A stretch of DNA of 64,000 bases from Tessaracoccus oleiagri (GTDB lineage Bacteria > Actinomycetota > Actinomycetes > Propionibacteriales > Propionibacteriaceae), in assembly GCF_900103275.1 (NCBI RefSeq), contig NZ_FNGP01000002.1, positions 310,001 through 374,000 on the forward strand. The letters are read 5' to 3'. How positions within the stretch are numbered: position 1 is the stretch's first letter; every line of letters begins with the position of its first letter. Shown here in pieces: positions 34,990-44,616 of the stretch. Made by a program: the position numbers and the translations under genes. A model generated the notes under the pieces. That model was given only the letters and a program-made list of their open reading frames with translations, was not told the DNA's origin and made no database searches.

Positions 34990-36165
34990 TCAGTTCCCCT
35001 TGCTGGCGAGCTGCGCCGCGGTGCGGGCGGCCTCGTCCATCGTCGACTTCACGGTGATGAGTGGGTGGTCGGCCTCCGCCAGGATGGCCTTGCCGACCTC
35101 GACGGAGTTGCCGTCGAGCCGCACGACGATGGGCAGCTGCGCCTCGTCGCCCAGCATCTCGAGCGCGGTCACGATGCCGTGGGCCACCTCGTTGCAGGCG
35201 GTGATGCCACCGAAGACGTTGACGAACACCGACTTCACCTGGGGGTCGCTCATGATGATGCGCAGCCCGTTGGCCATCACCTGGGCCGAGGCGCCGCCCC
35301 CGATGTCGAGGAAGTTGGCCGGCTTGGGCTGCCCCGGGAGGTCCTCGCCGGCCGCGGCCACGACGTCGAGCGTGCTCATCACGAGCCCGGCGCCGTTGCC
35401 GATGATGCCGACCGACCCGTCGAGCTTCACGTAGTTGAGGTCGAGCTCGCGGGCCTGCTTCTCGAGGTCCACGTTGCCCGCGGTCTCGTGGTAGCGCGCC
35501 CAGTCCGAGTGCCGGAACTCGGCGTTGTCGTCGAGGGTGACCTTGCCGTCGAGCGCGAGGATGTAGCCGGAGCCGGTGCGGACCAGTGGGTTGACCTCCA
35601 CGAGCGTCGCGTCCGACTCGATGAAGGCGTGCCAGAGCTTCCGCAGGACCAGCCCGATCTTCGCGTGGTCCTTCTCCTCGAATCCGGCCTGGCGGAGGAT
35701 CTCCGTCGCCGTGGCCTCATCGATCCCGACCGCCGGGTCGATCTGCACCTTCGCCAGCGCCTCCGGGCGCTCCTCGGCGAGCTGCTCGATCTCCACCCCA
35801 CCCTCGAGGCTGCACATGGCGAGGTAGCCGTTCGCCGCGCGGTCGAGGAGGATCGAGAAGTAGTACTCGTCGGCGATCTCCGCCGCGGGGCTCAGCATCA
35901 CGGTCTCCACCGTGTGCCCCTTGATGTCCATGCCGAGGATCTGCCCGGCCACCTCTGCCACCTCGGACGCGCTCTTCGCGAGCTTCACGCCACCGGCCTT
36001 GCCGCGGCCGCCCACGCGCACCTGCGCCTTCACGACGACGGTGCCGCCGCCGAGCCCCTCATAGCCCTCGAGCGCCTCGTCGACGGTGGTGGCGACGCGT
36101 CCCGGCAGGACTGGCACCCCGAAACGTTCGAACAGGTCGCGGGCCTGGAATTCCAGGAGGTCCAC
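34990..36165 (-). CDS. sucC: Succinyl-CoA ligase, beta subunit
   Basis: The 391-residue nucleotide-binding subunit. An ATP-grasp domain ([30 protein letters not shown]) is followed by the CoA ligase domain ([31 protein letters not shown]). The GTG start is preceded by AAGGAG, and TAGAGT (36205-36210) is a candidate -10. Confidence 0.97.
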   Translation of the reverse strand: MDLLEFQARDLFERFGVPVLPGRVATTVDEALEGYEGLGGGTVVVKAQVRVGGRGKAGGVKLAKSASEVAEVAGQILGMDIKGHTVETVMLSPAAEIADEYYFSILLDRAANGYLAMCSLEGGVEIEQLAEERPEALAKVQIDPAVGIDEATATEILRQAGFEEKDHAKIGLVLRKLWHAFIESDATLVEVNPLVRTGSGYILALDGKVTLDDNAEFRHSDWARYHETAGNVDLEKQARELDLNYVKLDGSVGIIGNGAGLVMSTLDVVAAAGEDLPGQPKPANFLDIGGGASAQVMANGLRIIMSDPQVKSVFVNVFGGITACNEVAHGIVTALEMLGDEAQLPIVVRLDGNSVEVGKAILAEADHPLITVKSTMDEAARTAAQLASKGN

Positions 36166-36204
36166 TTTGACTCCTTGTGTGTTCTTTGGTTGCTGCCAAC
36201 GGGC

Positions 36205-36210
36205 ACTCTA
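36205..36210 (-). promoter_or_regulatory. Candidate -10 box TAGAGT for sucCD
   Basis: TAGAGT on the minus strand gives a leader of about 32 nt that contains the AAGGAG ribosome site. It is the same hexamer as proposed for mdh. Confidence 0.4.
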
Positions 36211-36253
36211 CTAGGAACTGCGCAGCGCCCGTGAAACATCCTGCACCCCGAGT

Positions 36254-36281
36254 TTGAGACCAACCTGAGAAATGCTAAGGT
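36254..36281 (+). promoter_or_regulatory. Promoter of the M23 peptidase gene
   Basis: TTGAGA (36254-36259), 16 nt, TAAGGT (36276-36281): among the clearest -35/-10 pairs in the window. The predicted leader is about 25 nt and includes GAGGAG. Confidence 0.55.
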
Positions 36282-36312
36282 TCCACTCGGTTTCAAATCT
36301 CAGAGGAGCACA

Positions 36313-37332
36313 GTGAGCGAAGAGTTCGACGTTACGCCCCGGCGTGGCATCGCCATCGACGACACCGTCGACTCGATCGAGGACCTCACCCCCAATCCCA
36401 GCCGGGCCCGCCGCGGTCACGGCCGCGCGAAGATCGGCAAGGGCGCCGTCGCCGCGGTAATGGCCGGCGCGCTGGCCGCCGGCACCCTCTTCGCCTACGC
36501 CTTCGCCGCCCGTGACAGCAGCGAGCCCGCCATGAGCTCCATCGGCGCCGAGGCAGCCGTCCCGGCCGCCGCGCTCGAGGCCGCCCAGCAGGGCTTCGCC
36601 AACCGCGCCGCCGACGTCTCCCGCAACGTGGTGCGCGACGGGCTCAGCGAGGAAGCCGCGGACGCCAACGCTCGCCAGCGGGCCGAGGCCATCGGCCAGG
36701 CGGCCGACGACGCGCTCCAGGCGGAGGTGTCGGACACCGCGCTCGAGCGCGAGCGCCTGATGGACGCCGATCTCCAGCTCGTGAACCAGCAGGCCGAGAA
36801 GCTGAAGAAGGAGGCCGAGGAGGCCGCACGCCGCCTCGAGGAGGCGAAGAAGATCGCCGCCGCCTCCGGCTTCAAGACCTCCGGGATGTCCTCCAACGAC
36901 GTCGCCAACCTCACCGCGAAGGGCGGCTCGATGCCGGTCAAGTCCGGTTTCCGCGTCGGTGCCGGCTTCGGCCAGCGCGGCATCTGGGCCCGCTACCACA
37001 CCGGCCAGGACTTCCCCGCCCCCACCGGCACCCCCGTCTACGCGGTCGCTTCCGGCGTCGTCCTGAGCCCCACCGCCGCGGGCTGGGCGGGCACCAACGT
37101 CGTCATCCAGCACAAGCCGGGCGCCACGCTCTACGCCCACCTCTCACGTCGCACCGTCAAGGCGGGCCAGACGGTGAAGGCCGGCGACCTGATCGGCTAC
37201 GTCGGCAACACGGGCCGCTCCTTCGGCTCGCACCTGCACTTCGAGTACTACAAGAACGGCACCACGCCCGGCGACGTGTACCAGGCGTCGAACCCGATGA
37301 CGTTCCTCCGCAGCCTCGGCGTCAACGGCTGA
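36313..37332 (+). CDS. M23 family (LytM) peptidase, membrane-anchored
   Basis: A 339-residue cell-wall endopeptidase or regulator. A charged N-terminus (1-42) precedes one membrane helix (44-66), a coiled coil rich in Glu, Ala and Lys (about 85-185) and the LytM domain (205-330). Zinc ligands His229 and Asp233 (HTGQDFPAP) and His309 (SHLHF, 306-310), with the catalytic-site His276 (YAHLS), are all present, so it should be active against peptidoglycan cross-bridges. The GTG start has GAGGAGCACA upstream. It is monocistronic with its own promoter and terminator. Confidence 0.9.
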   Translation: MSEEFDVTPRRGIAIDDTVDSIEDLTPNPSRARRGHGRAKIGKGAVAAVMAGALAAGTLFAYAFAARDSSEPAMSSIGAEAAVPAAALEAAQQGFANRAADVSRNVVRDGLSEEAADANARQRAEAIGQAADDALQAEVSDTALERERLMDADLQLVNQQAEKLKKEAEEAARRLEEAKKIAAASGFKTSGMSSNDVANLTAKGGSMPVKSGFRVGAGFGQRGIWARYHTGQDFPAPTGTPVYAVASGVVLSPTAAGWAGTNVVIQHKPGATLYAHLSRRTVKAGQTVKAGDLIGYVGNTGRSFGSHLHFEYYKNGTTPGDVYQASNPMTFLRSLGVNG

Positions 37333-37348
37333 TCCCCGAAGACACCGA

Positions 37349-37380
37349 AACGCCCGCCGCTCCATCGAGCGGCGGGCGTT
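37349..37380. terminator. Bidirectional terminator between M23 peptidase gene and pcrA
   Basis: A perfect 14-bp stem (AACGCCCGCCGCTC and complement) with loop CATC. Confidence 0.85.
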
Positions 37381-37390
37381 CCCGTTCCCC

Positions 37391-39802
37391 CTAGAGCTTC
37401 TCCATCGGCGCGTGCTTCAGGCTCATCCGCTTGGTGCCGGCCGAGCCGAAGTCGACGTCCGCCTTCGCCTGGTCCCCGGCTCCCACGACGGCGAGCACGG
37501 TGCCGAGCCCGAACTTGGCGTGCAGCACCTTGTCGCCGGTGCGCACGACCAGCGCCTGCTTCGGCGCCTGGCCCTTGCCGAAGCTGGGCGCCGCGTCGGT
37601 CATCCGCGAACGGGTCTGATGGTTGCGCGTGGCCGCGGAGGCGGCCCAGGTGCTCATGGCGCCCGACCCGGTCCTGCGCCAGTCGAGGACGTGGGCGGGC
37701 ACCTCGTCGAGGAACCGCGACGGCGGGTTGTAGGCAGGCTGGCCGAAGGTGGTCCGCACCGTGGCGCGCGTGAGATAGAGCCGCTTGCGGGCGCGGGTGA
37801 CACCGACGTAGGCGAGGCGCCGCTCCTCCTCCAGTTCGGCCATGTCGAGCATCGCCCGCTGGTGCGGGAAGATCCCTTCCTCGAGCCCGGTGAGGAAGAC
37901 GGTGTCGAACTCCAGCCCCTTCGCCGTGTGGAGGGTCATCAGCGTCACGACGCCGGTCCCCTCGTCGGGCACCTGGTCGGAGTCCGCGACCAGCGCGATC
38001 CGTTCCAGGAATGCCGCGAGGGAGTCGTCGGGCTCCGGCATCCCGGCGGCGAGCCCGGAGACGTCCTCCTCGTCGAGGTCGACGGTGTTGGCCGCGGCCA
38101 CGAACTCGGCGGCGACGCTGACCAGCTCCTCCAGGTTCTCCAAGCGGGTCTCGTCCTGCGGGTCGGTGGAGTTCTGCAGCTCGGGGACGTAACCGGACTG
38201 GTTGAGGACGCTGAGCAGCACCTCGTCGGCGGCCGTGCCGGTGGCGGCGAGCATCTGGTGGGCCTCGATGAGGTCGACGAAGAACTTGATCTGCTTCGCG
38301 CTCCGGGCCGCGAGCTGCGCCTCGTCGGCCCGGCGCAGCGCCTCGAAGAACGTGATCCGCTCCTGCGCGGCGAGGCTGGCGATCGCGGCCTCCGCGCGGT
38401 CGCCGATGCCGCGCTTCGGCACGTTCAGGATGCGGCGCACGGAGACGTCGTCCGCGGGGTTGACGATGGCCCGGAGGTACGCGACGGCGTCGCGGATCTC
38501 GCGGCGCTCGTAGAAGCGCACGCCGCCGACCACCCGGTACGGGAGGCCGACCCGGATGAACACCTCCTCCAGCGCGCGCGACTGCGCGTTGGTGCGGTAG
38601 AAGATCGCCGTGTCGGAGTACTGGGAGATCCCCTCGTCGCGGAGCCTGTCGATCTCGGTGGCGACGAACTGCGCCTCGTCGTGCTCCGAGTCGGCCACCC
38701 AGCCGGTGATCAGCTCACCCTCCCCCAGGTCGGACCACAGCTGCTTGTCGCGGCGGCCCTCGTTGCGCGAGATGACCGCGTTGGCGGCGGTGAGGATGTT
38801 GCCGGTGGAGCGGTAGTTCTGGTCCAGCACCACGGTGCTGGCGCCGGGGAAGTCCGCCTCGAAGTCGAGGATGTTGCGGATGGTGGCGCCGCGGAAGGCG
38901 TAGATCGACTGGTCGGAGTCGCCGACGACCATCAACTCCGCGGGCTCGACCACGGGAGTGCCCGCCACCATGCCGTCGGTGACGTCCCCCGCGAGCTCGC
39001 GGATGAGCGCGTACTGCGCGTGGTTGGTGTCCTGGTACTCGTCGACGAGCACGTGCCGGAACCGACGGCGGTACTTCTCCCGCACGTCCGGGAAGGCCTG
39101 GAAGAGGTTGACCGTCGTCATGATGAGGTCGTCGAAGTCGAGGGCGTTCGCGGACGCCAGCCTCGCCTGGTAGTCGGCGTAGGCGTCGGCGTAGACCTTC
39201 TGGTTGGGGGTGACCGCCTGGGCCGCCGCCGTCTCGTAGTCGACGAGCTCGTTCTTGAAGTTGCTGACCGCGGTCATCACCGCGCGGACGGGGAAACGTT
39301 TCGGGTCGGCCTCCAGGTCGCGGAGCACGAGCGACATCAGCCGCTTGGCGTCGGCGTCGTCGTAGATGGAGAAGGTCTTGGCGATGCCGAAGCGGTCGAT
39401 GTCCGAGCGAAGGATCCGCACGCACGCCGAGTGGAACGTGGAGACCCACATCAGCTTCGCGCGGTTGCCCACCAGCCCGACGACCCGCTCGCGCATCTCG
39501 GCGGCCGCCTTGTTGGTGAACGTGATGGCCAGGATGGAGCCGGGGTGGACGTCGCGCTGGCTGACGAGGTGCGCGATCCTCCGGGTCAGCACCCGTGTCT
39601 TCCCCGACCCGGCGCCGGCGACCACCAGCACGGGACCGCCGGCGTGCAGGACCGCCTCGCGCTGCGGCGGGTTGAGGCCATCGAGGAGCTCGTCCTCGCT
39701 GATGCGGCGCGACGTGCCCGTGCGCTCCGGCCGGGGCGCGTCATCGGCCTTGGGCTGGGGTGCGAATGCGGCGGCGAGGTCGGGAAAGAGGGAGTCAGAC
39801 AT
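37391..39802 (-). CDS. pcrA: ATP-dependent DNA helicase, PcrA/UvrD family
   Basis: An 803-residue SF1A 3'-5' helicase for repair and replication restart. Walker A is GAGSGKT (63-69), and motif II (VDEYQDTN), QSIYAFRGA, TAKGLEFDTVFLTGLEEGIFP and the GVTRARKRLY motif are all present. The C-terminal KVLHAKFGLGTVLAV...LKHAPMEKL segment is the Tudor-like domain that binds RNA polymerase in PcrA. I started it at 39802, where homology begins; TAGGCT lies 10 nt upstream and no ribosome site is present. Confidence 0.95.
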   Translation of the reverse strand: MSDSLFPDLAAAFAPQPKADDAPRPERTGTSRRISEDELLDGLNPPQREAVLHAGGPVLVVAGAGSGKTRVLTRRIAHLVSQRDVHPGSILAITFTNKAAAEMRERVVGLVGNRAKLMWVSTFHSACVRILRSDIDRFGIAKTFSIYDDADAKRLMSLVLRDLEADPKRFPVRAVMTAVSNFKNELVDYETAAAQAVTPNQKVYADAYADYQARLASANALDFDDLIMTTVNLFQAFPDVREKYRRRFRHVLVDEYQDTNHAQYALIRELAGDVTDGMVAGTPVVEPAELMVVGDSDQSIYAFRGATIRNILDFEADFPGASTVVLDQNYRSTGNILTAANAVISRNEGRRDKQLWSDLGEGELITGWVADSEHDEAQFVATEIDRLRDEGISQYSDTAIFYRTNAQSRALEEVFIRVGLPYRVVGGVRFYERREIRDAVAYLRAIVNPADDVSVRRILNVPKRGIGDRAEAAIASLAAQERITFFEALRRADEAQLAARSAKQIKFFVDLIEAHQMLAATGTAADEVLLSVLNQSGYVPELQNSTDPQDETRLENLEELVSVAAEFVAAANTVDLDEEDVSGLAAGMPEPDDSLAAFLERIALVADSDQVPDEGTGVVTLMTLHTAKGLEFDTVFLTGLEEGIFPHQRAMLDMAELEEERRLAYVGVTRARKRLYLTRATVRTTFGQPAYNPPSRFLDEVPAHVLDWRRTGSGAMSTWAASAATRNHQTRSRMTDAAPSFGKGQAPKQALVVRTGDKVLHAKFGLGTVLAVVGAGDQAKADVDFGSAGTKRMSLKHAPMEKL

Positions 39803-39855
39803 GTCACGCGCAAGCCTACTGCGCCGCACCGACAGCCCCATCCGCCCGTCTGCAC

Positions 39856-39861
39856 TAGGCT
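39856..39861 (+). promoter_or_regulatory. -10 box TAGGCT, putative leaderless start of the PLD-like gene
   Basis: TAGGCT, 6 nt (GAGCGC), ATG at 39868; no ribosome site. It sits in the 65-bp divergent gap with pcrA. Confidence 0.5.
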
Positions 39862-39867
39862 GAGCGC

Positions 39868-41094
39868 ATGTCGCGCCTCGAACGGCTCCGCAGGATCGTC
39901 TCCCGCACCACCCTCACCATAGTCATAGGGCAGATCCTCGCCATGGCCGCGCTGACCGCGCTCGAGGGCTTCCGGAAGAAGCGCCGTCGTGCCGTGCGCT
40001 TCCCCACCTCCGTCCCCGAGCCGCTCGACGTCGACGGCGACGAGGTGACCGTCTACACGTACGGGGAGAACCTCTACAACGCCATGGTGGAGGCCATCGA
40101 CGGCGCGCGGGAGCGGGTGTTCTTCGAGACCTACATCTGGAAGTCCGACACCTGGGGCCGCCGGATCAAGGACGCCCTGATCCGGGCCGCGGACCGCGGC
40201 GTGGAGGTCTACGTCTGCTGGGACGCGTTCGGCAACATGGTGGTCGACCCGAAGTTCTACCGATTCCCCAGCCACGTCCACACGCTGCGCTTCCCCCTGA
40301 TCCATGGCCTCGTGGGCCCCCAGAACTGGGGCCGGAACCACCGCAAGCTGATGACCGTGGACGGGCGGATCGGCTTCCTGGGCGGCTACAACATCGGGTC
40401 CCTCTACGCCACCGGCTGGCGCGACACCCACGCGCGCATCGTCGGGCCCAGCGTCTCGGAACTCGACAACGCCTACATCGACTTCTGGAACGCGCACCGG
40501 TCGAAGCGCCAGCCCGTCATCGACGAGAACCCCGAGCGGAGCTGGTTCGGGCAGATCCGGCTCCACCGCAACACGCCCCGCATCAGCGTCTACCCGATCC
40601 GCAACATGTACCTCGAGGCGATCGACCGGGCGACCGAGCGCATCTGGCTCACCCACGCCTACCTGCTGCCCGACGACGATCTCGTCGCCGCCCTGCGTGA
40701 CGCTGCCCGCCGCGGCGTCGACGTGCGGATCATCGTCCCCGAACGCTCCAACCACGTCGTCGCGGACTGGCTGTCCCGCGGCTTCTACGCGCGTCTGCTG
40801 CGCTCCGGGATCCGCCTGTACATGTACCAGGACGCGATGGTCCACGCGAAGACCGCGACGATCGACGGCACCTGGTCCACCATCGGCACCGCGAACCTCG
40901 ACCGGTTGAGCCTGCTCGGCAACTACGAGGTGAACCTCGACATCACCGACTTCGCCCTCGCGGAGCACATGGAGAAGGTGTTCGCGATGGACCAGGCCAA
41001 CTGCTACGAGCTGCGGCTCGAGGACTGGGAACGACGTTCCTGGGTGGCCAAGCTGACCGAGGTCTTCCTCAGCCCCTGGCGCCCGATCTTCTGA
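39868..41094 (+). CDS. Phospholipase D-like protein (cardiolipin synthase type)
   Basis: A 408-residue PLD-superfamily protein. An N-terminal hydrophobic segment (12-32) anchors it in the membrane. Two HKD motifs are complete: His158/Lys160/Asp165 (NHRKLMTVDG) and His326/Lys328/Asp333 (VHAKTATIDG). This pattern fits cardiolipin synthase-type phosphatidyl transfer, though hydrolase activity cannot be excluded. Monocistronic. Confidence 0.88.
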   Translation: MSRLERLRRIVSRTTLTIVIGQILAMAALTALEGFRKKRRRAVRFPTSVPEPLDVDGDEVTVYTYGENLYNAMVEAIDGARERVFFETYIWKSDTWGRRIKDALIRAADRGVEVYVCWDAFGNMVVDPKFYRFPSHVHTLRFPLIHGLVGPQNWGRNHRKLMTVDGRIGFLGGYNIGSLYATGWRDTHARIVGPSVSELDNAYIDFWNAHRSKRQPVIDENPERSWFGQIRLHRNTPRISVYPIRNMYLEAIDRATERIWLTHAYLLPDDDLVAALRDAARRGVDVRIIVPERSNHVVADWLSRGFYARLLRSGIRLYMYQDAMVHAKTATIDGTWSTIGTANLDRLSLLGNYEVNLDITDFALAEHMEKVFAMDQANCYELRLEDWERRSWVAKLTEVFLSPWRPIF

Positions 41095-41175
41095 ACTCCG
41101 GCCTGCTCGGGACCGGCACGGGAGAATTGGGCCCCTGGTGCGCATAAGTGCTGACCAAGTGACCCTCACGCGGTG

Positions 41176-41181
41176 CAGACT
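41176..41181 (+). promoter_or_regulatory. Possible -10 box CAGACT for the GlsB/YeaQ gene
   Basis: CAGACT, 6 nt, ATG at 41188. It is weaker than the TANNNT boxes because the first base is C; the same hexamer precedes the aldo/keto reductase at 7 nt. Confidence 0.3.
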
Positions 41182-41187
41182 GGACGC

Positions 41188-41457
41188 ATGATCTGGAACA
41201 TCATTGCGTACATCATCATCGGCTTCCTCGGCGGCGCGATCGCCAAGGCCATCATCCCCGGGCGGCAGGGTGGCGGGTTCTGGATGACCGTCCTCCTCGG
41301 TGTCATCGGCGCGTTCGTCGGTGGTTTCCTGGGCGGCCTCCTCCTGGACAGCCGCTACTCCGACATCTTCTCCATCGCCGGCCTGATCAGCTCGATCGTC
41401 GGCGCCATCGTCGTCCTGCTCATCTACGGCCTGGTCACGAAGAACCGCCGCGCCTGA
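41188..41457 (+). CDS. GlsB/YeaQ/YmgE family small membrane protein
   Basis: An 89-residue protein with three hydrophobic segments and the family signature GFLGGAIAKAIIPGRQGGGFWMTVLLGVIGAFVGG-like arrangement. These stress-associated proteins have no defined function. The start at 41188 was chosen because it begins the first helix; an in-frame GTG-like extension upstream is hydrophilic. Confidence 0.88.
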   Translation: MIWNIIAYIIIGFLGGAIAKAIIPGRQGGGFWMTVLLGVIGAFVGGFLGGLLLDSRYSDIFSIAGLISSIVGAIVVLLIYGLVTKNRRA

Positions 41458-41474
41458 CTCGCGGACCGACCCTT

Positions 41475-41507
41475 CGAAGGGGCGACGGCTCAGCCGTCGC
41501 CCCTTCG
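41475..41507. terminator. Bidirectional terminator
   Basis: A perfect 15-bp stem (CGAAGGGGCGACGGC and complement) with a 3-nt loop TCA. It ends one base before the stop codon of the convergent FNT gene. Confidence 0.8.
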
Positions 41508-42401
41508 TCATGCCCGGGCTGCGGCCGCCACTGGCTCCGCGGTGGTGGATTGGGGTGCGTGCGCAGGCACGGGCAGGGAGTGGCGGTGCCAGGCCCACAT
41601 CCCGAGTGCGATGAAGACCGAGCCGGCGAGGATGTTGCCGAGCGTCACCGGCACCAGGTTGTCGAACACGTAGCTGGTCCATGTCAGGCCGGACACGTCC
41701 TTCCCGCCGAGCGACTGGATCACCTCCGGCGCCCCTTGTGCCTTCAGCACCAGTCCCATGGGGATGATGAACATGTTGGCCACGGAGTGCTCGAAGCCCG
41801 TGGCCACGAACAGCGAGATGGGGAAGAGCACCGCGATGAAGCGGTCCACCACGGTCTTGCCGAGGAAGCCCACCCACACCGCGAGGCATACCAGGAGGTT
41901 GCAGAGCACGCCGAGGAAGAAGGCCTCGATCCAGGTGTGGCTCACCTTGGCGTTGGCGGCGCTGACCAGGATGGCGCCCCACTCCCCTCCGTGCTGCAGT
42001 GCGGTGCCCGAGAGGAGGACGAGTACGACGAGGATGCCGGCGCCCACCATGTTGAACACGTAGACCACGCCCCAGTGCCGCAGCAGGCGCGCCCACCGCA
42101 GCTTCCCGCTCGCCAGCGGCAGCGTCGACATCGACGTGGAGGTGAAGAGATCACCGCCCGTGATGATGACGACGAAGAGGCCGCCTGAGAACGCCAACCC
42201 GCCGATGGCCTTTCCCAGCCCGTAGGGCAACTCGGCCGCGCCCATCTGCGTCGTCGCGTAGAACACGAAACCGAGCCCGATCAGCGCTCCCGCGAACATG
42301 GCTGCCACCATGGTGGAGGCCCAGGGTGCGTTGGCCTTCTTCAGCAGGCCGGCCTCGGCGGCCGCCACGGCTTCTACCGGCGAGTTCGCGACTGTGGACA
42401 T
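41508..42401 (-). CDS. Formate/nitrite transporter family channel
   Basis: A 297-residue FNT-family membrane channel with six core helices. Motifs seen are GGDLFTSTSM, NLLVCLAVWVGF, GFEHSVANMF and DNLVPVTLGNILAGSVF. FNT pentamers pass formate, nitrite or hydrosulfide; the cargo here is not clear, but PurU in the same window releases formate. The start at 42401 begins a clear N-terminus with GAAAGGA upstream; the open frame further up has no homology. The C-terminal tail is Ala/Pro-rich. Confidence 0.9.
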   Translation of the reverse strand: MSTVANSPVEAVAAAEAGLLKKANAPWASTMVAAMFAGALIGLGFVFYATTQMGAAELPYGLGKAIGGLAFSGGLFVVIITGGDLFTSTSMSTLPLASGKLRWARLLRHWGVVYVFNMVGAGILVVLVLLSGTALQHGGEWGAILVSAANAKVSHTWIEAFFLGVLCNLLVCLAVWVGFLGKTVVDRFIAVLFPISLFVATGFEHSVANMFIIPMGLVLKAQGAPEVIQSLGGKDVSGLTWTSYVFDNLVPVTLGNILAGSVFIALGMWAWHRHSLPVPAHAPQSTTAEPVAAAARA

Positions 42402-42590
42402 CGCGTGGTCCTTTCGATGGGCTACGACGGACTGTAGTTGATAGATACTAACTTTTCTCAGAAACACGTCCGCAGCGGGGTCGCTTATCCCCCGCCGGGC
42501 CCGAGCCGGACCCGGGGCGACTCCGTCGTTCCCCCGCTCGTGGCGCCGCTGCTGCACTACGCTGGAGGCAGCGAAAGAAGGGACAGTGAC

Positions 42591-42851
42591 ATGCAGCTTC
42601 GACGCTCCAACGAGCACAAGATGATCGGCGGCGTGGCCGGGGGCATCGCCGAGAGCTTCAACATCGACCCGAGCTGGGTCCGTATCGCCTTCGTGTTGTT
42701 CACGGTCTTCGGCGGCTCGGGCGTCCTCCTGTACGCGCTGCTGTGGATCGTGATCCCGCGCGCGGAGGGGGGCACGATCGCCGAGGACCAGTTGCGCAAG
42801 GCGAAGCACTGGTACGAGGAGCGCGACCGGCCCAGGCCTCCGCAGTCCTAG
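42591..42851 (+). CDS. PspC domain protein
   Basis: An 86-residue small membrane protein made of a PspC domain (LRRSNEHKMIGGVAGGIAESFNIDPSWVRIAFVLF..VLLYALLWIVIP). PspC proteins sense envelope stress in other bacteria. GAAGGGACA lies upstream of the ATG. It stands alone, with no pspA nearby. The 189 bp before it, shared with the FNT gene, contain an A/T-rich patch (TTGATAGATACTAAC, around 42440) but no feature I can name. Confidence 0.88.
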   Translation: MQLRRSNEHKMIGGVAGGIAESFNIDPSWVRIAFVLFTVFGGSGVLLYALLWIVIPRAEGGTIAEDQLRKAKHWYEERDRPRPPQS

Positions 42852-42865
42852 CCGACCGAGACGCG

Positions 42866-42901
42866 GGAGGGGCCGGCAGCGTGATCGCTGCCGGCCCCTC
42901 C
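42866..42901. terminator. Bidirectional terminator between PspC gene and guaA
   Basis: A 15-bp perfect stem (GGAGGGGCCGGCAGC and complement) with loop GTGATC. Confidence 0.85.
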
Positions 42902-42918
42902 TCCGTCCAAGTGACCCG

Positions 42919-44472
42919 TCACTCCCACTCGATGGTGCCCGGGGGCTTGCTGGTGATGTCGACGACGACCCGGTTGATGCCCTCGCACTCGTTGGTGATG
43001 CGGGTCGACATCTTCTCGAGCACCTCGTACGGGAGGCGCGCCCAGTCGGCCGTCATCGCGTCCTCGCTCGTGACCGGGCGGAGGACGATCGGGTAGCCAT
43101 AGGTGCGTCCGTCGCCCTGGACGCCCACCGAGCGGACGTCGGCGAGCAGGACCACGGGGAACTGCCAGATCTCTCGTTCGAGATGGGCGGCTCGGAGCTC
43201 CTCACGGGCGATGAGATCGGCGCGCCGTAGGATCTCGAGGCGCTCCTCCGTCACCTCGCCGACGATGCGGATGCCCAGGCCGGGTCCCGGGAACGGGTGC
43301 CGGTGCACCATCTCCTCCGGGAGACCCAACTGTGCCCCCACCTGGCGGACCTCGTCCTTGAACATGGCGCGGAGCGGCTCGATGAGCGTGAACTGCAGGT
43401 CGTCGGGCAGGCCGCCCACGTTGTGGTGGCTCTTGATGTTCGAGGCCCCGTCGCCGCCGCCGGACTCGACCACGTCGGGGTACAGCGTCCCCTGCACGAG
43501 GAAGTCGATGCCCCGGTCGCTCTCGAGCTGCCGGGCCACCTCCTCGAACGTCCGGATGAACTCGCGGCCGATGATCTTGCGCTTCTGCTCGGGGTCGGTG
43601 ACCCCGGCCAGCGCGCCGAGGAACCGCTCGCGCTCGTCGGCCACGACCAGGTCCACGCCGGTGGCCCGGACAAAGTCCTCCTTGACCTGCTCCGCCTCGC
43701 CGGCCCGGAGGAGCCCGTGGTCGACGAAGACGCACGTCAGCTGCGAGCCGATGGCGCGCTGCACGAGCGCGGCAGCGACCGCGGAGTCCACGCCGCCGGA
43801 GAGCGCGCAGAGCACCCGCCGGTCGCCCACCTGCTCCTGGATGGCGGTGATGGTCTCGGAGACCATGGTGTCCGGGGTCCAGGACGGGGTCAGGCCGGCG
43901 ATCTTGAACAGGAAGTGCTCGAGCACCTGCTGGCCCCACTGGGAGTGCATCACCTCCGGGTGCCACTGGACGCCCGCGAGCTTGCGCTCACGGCTCTCGA
44001 ACGCGGCGACGGGGGCGCCCGCGGTCCGGGCGAGGACCTGCAGTCCCTTGGGCGCCTTGGTGACGGAGTCGCCGTGGCTCATCCAGACGTTGATGGTGTT
44101 GGGGATCGCCTCGAGCAGGCAGCCGCTGTTCTGGATGGCCAACGCCGAGCGGCCGTACTCGCGCGTCCCGGTCCGTGCGACGGTGCCGCCGAGCGCCTGC
44201 GCCATGGCCTGGAACCCGTAGCAGATGCCGAAGACGGGGACGCCCGCCTCGAAGAGGCTCCGGTCCACCTGCGGCGCGCCGGGCTCGTACACGGACGAGG
44301 GGCCACCCGAGAGGATGATGGCCGAGGGCCGCTTCGCCAGAAGTTCCTCGACGGAGAGCTTGGAGCTCACGATCTCGGAGTAGACATGCGCCTCGCGCAC
44401 CCGGCGGGCGATCAGCTGGGCGTACTGGGCCCCGTAATCGACGACGAGCACGCGTTCGTGGTGGACGATCAT
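42919..44472 (-). CDS. guaA: GMP synthase (glutamine-hydrolysing)
   Basis: Converts XMP to GMP. The 517-residue protein has a class I glutamine amidotransferase domain with nucleophile Cys ([11 protein letters not shown]) and His-Glu (VQWHPEV), an ATP pyrophosphatase domain with the P-loop LSGGVDSAV, and the C-terminal dimerisation domain ([23 protein letters not shown]). The ATG at 44472 follows TAGACT by 7 nt with no ribosome site. The upstream open frame lacks homology. Confidence 0.97.
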   Translation of the reverse strand: MIVHHERVLVVDYGAQYAQLIARRVREAHVYSEIVSSKLSVEELLAKRPSAIILSGGPSSVYEPGAPQVDRSLFEAGVPVFGICYGFQAMAQALGGTVARTGTREYGRSALAIQNSGCLLEAIPNTINVWMSHGDSVTKAPKGLQVLARTAGAPVAAFESRERKLAGVQWHPEVMHSQWGQQVLEHFLFKIAGLTPSWTPDTMVSETITAIQEQVGDRRVLCALSGGVDSAVAAALVQRAIGSQLTCVFVDHGLLRAGEAEQVKEDFVRATGVDLVVADERERFLGALAGVTDPEQKRKIIGREFIRTFEEVARQLESDRGIDFLVQGTLYPDVVESGGGDGASNIKSHHNVGGLPDDLQFTLIEPLRAMFKDEVRQVGAQLGLPEEMVHRHPFPGPGLGIRIVGEVTEERLEILRRADLIAREELRAAHLEREIWQFPVVLLADVRSVGVQGDGRTYGYPIVLRPVTSEDAMTADWARLPYEVLEKMSTRITNECEGINRVVVDITSKPPGTIEWE

Positions 44473-44479
44473 GCACGGA

Positions 44480-44485
44480 AGTCTA
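44480..44485 (-). promoter_or_regulatory. -10 box TAGACT, putative leaderless start of guaA
   Basis: TAGACT, 7 nt, ATG on the minus strand, identical in sequence and spacing to metG and PNP. Confidence 0.55.
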
Positions 44486-44585
44486 GTCCGCGCGCGCCCT
44501 CGCGTCGCATCGGCCGCAGCGCCGATGCAACAGGTGACCACGCCGCCTTCGGTGGCGCGCGTGAAAAATTCTCAGGGGGCGGGAA

Positions 44586-44591
44586 TAGATT
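44586..44591 (+). promoter_or_regulatory. Candidate -10 box TAGATT for cysK
   Basis: TAGATT with TGAAAA 18 nt upstream (44562-44567) as a -35. The predicted leader is about 19 nt and has no obvious ribosome site. Confidence 0.45.
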
Positions 44592-44616
44592 CGACGCCCC
44601 GGTCGTTGGTGCGTGC

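Noticed and set aside
42402-42590. Riboswitch or small gene in the FNT-PspC intergenic region
   Set aside because: Only an A/T-rich patch and a G/C-rich stretch are visible; no conserved riboswitch core or credible short reading frame with a ribosome site.
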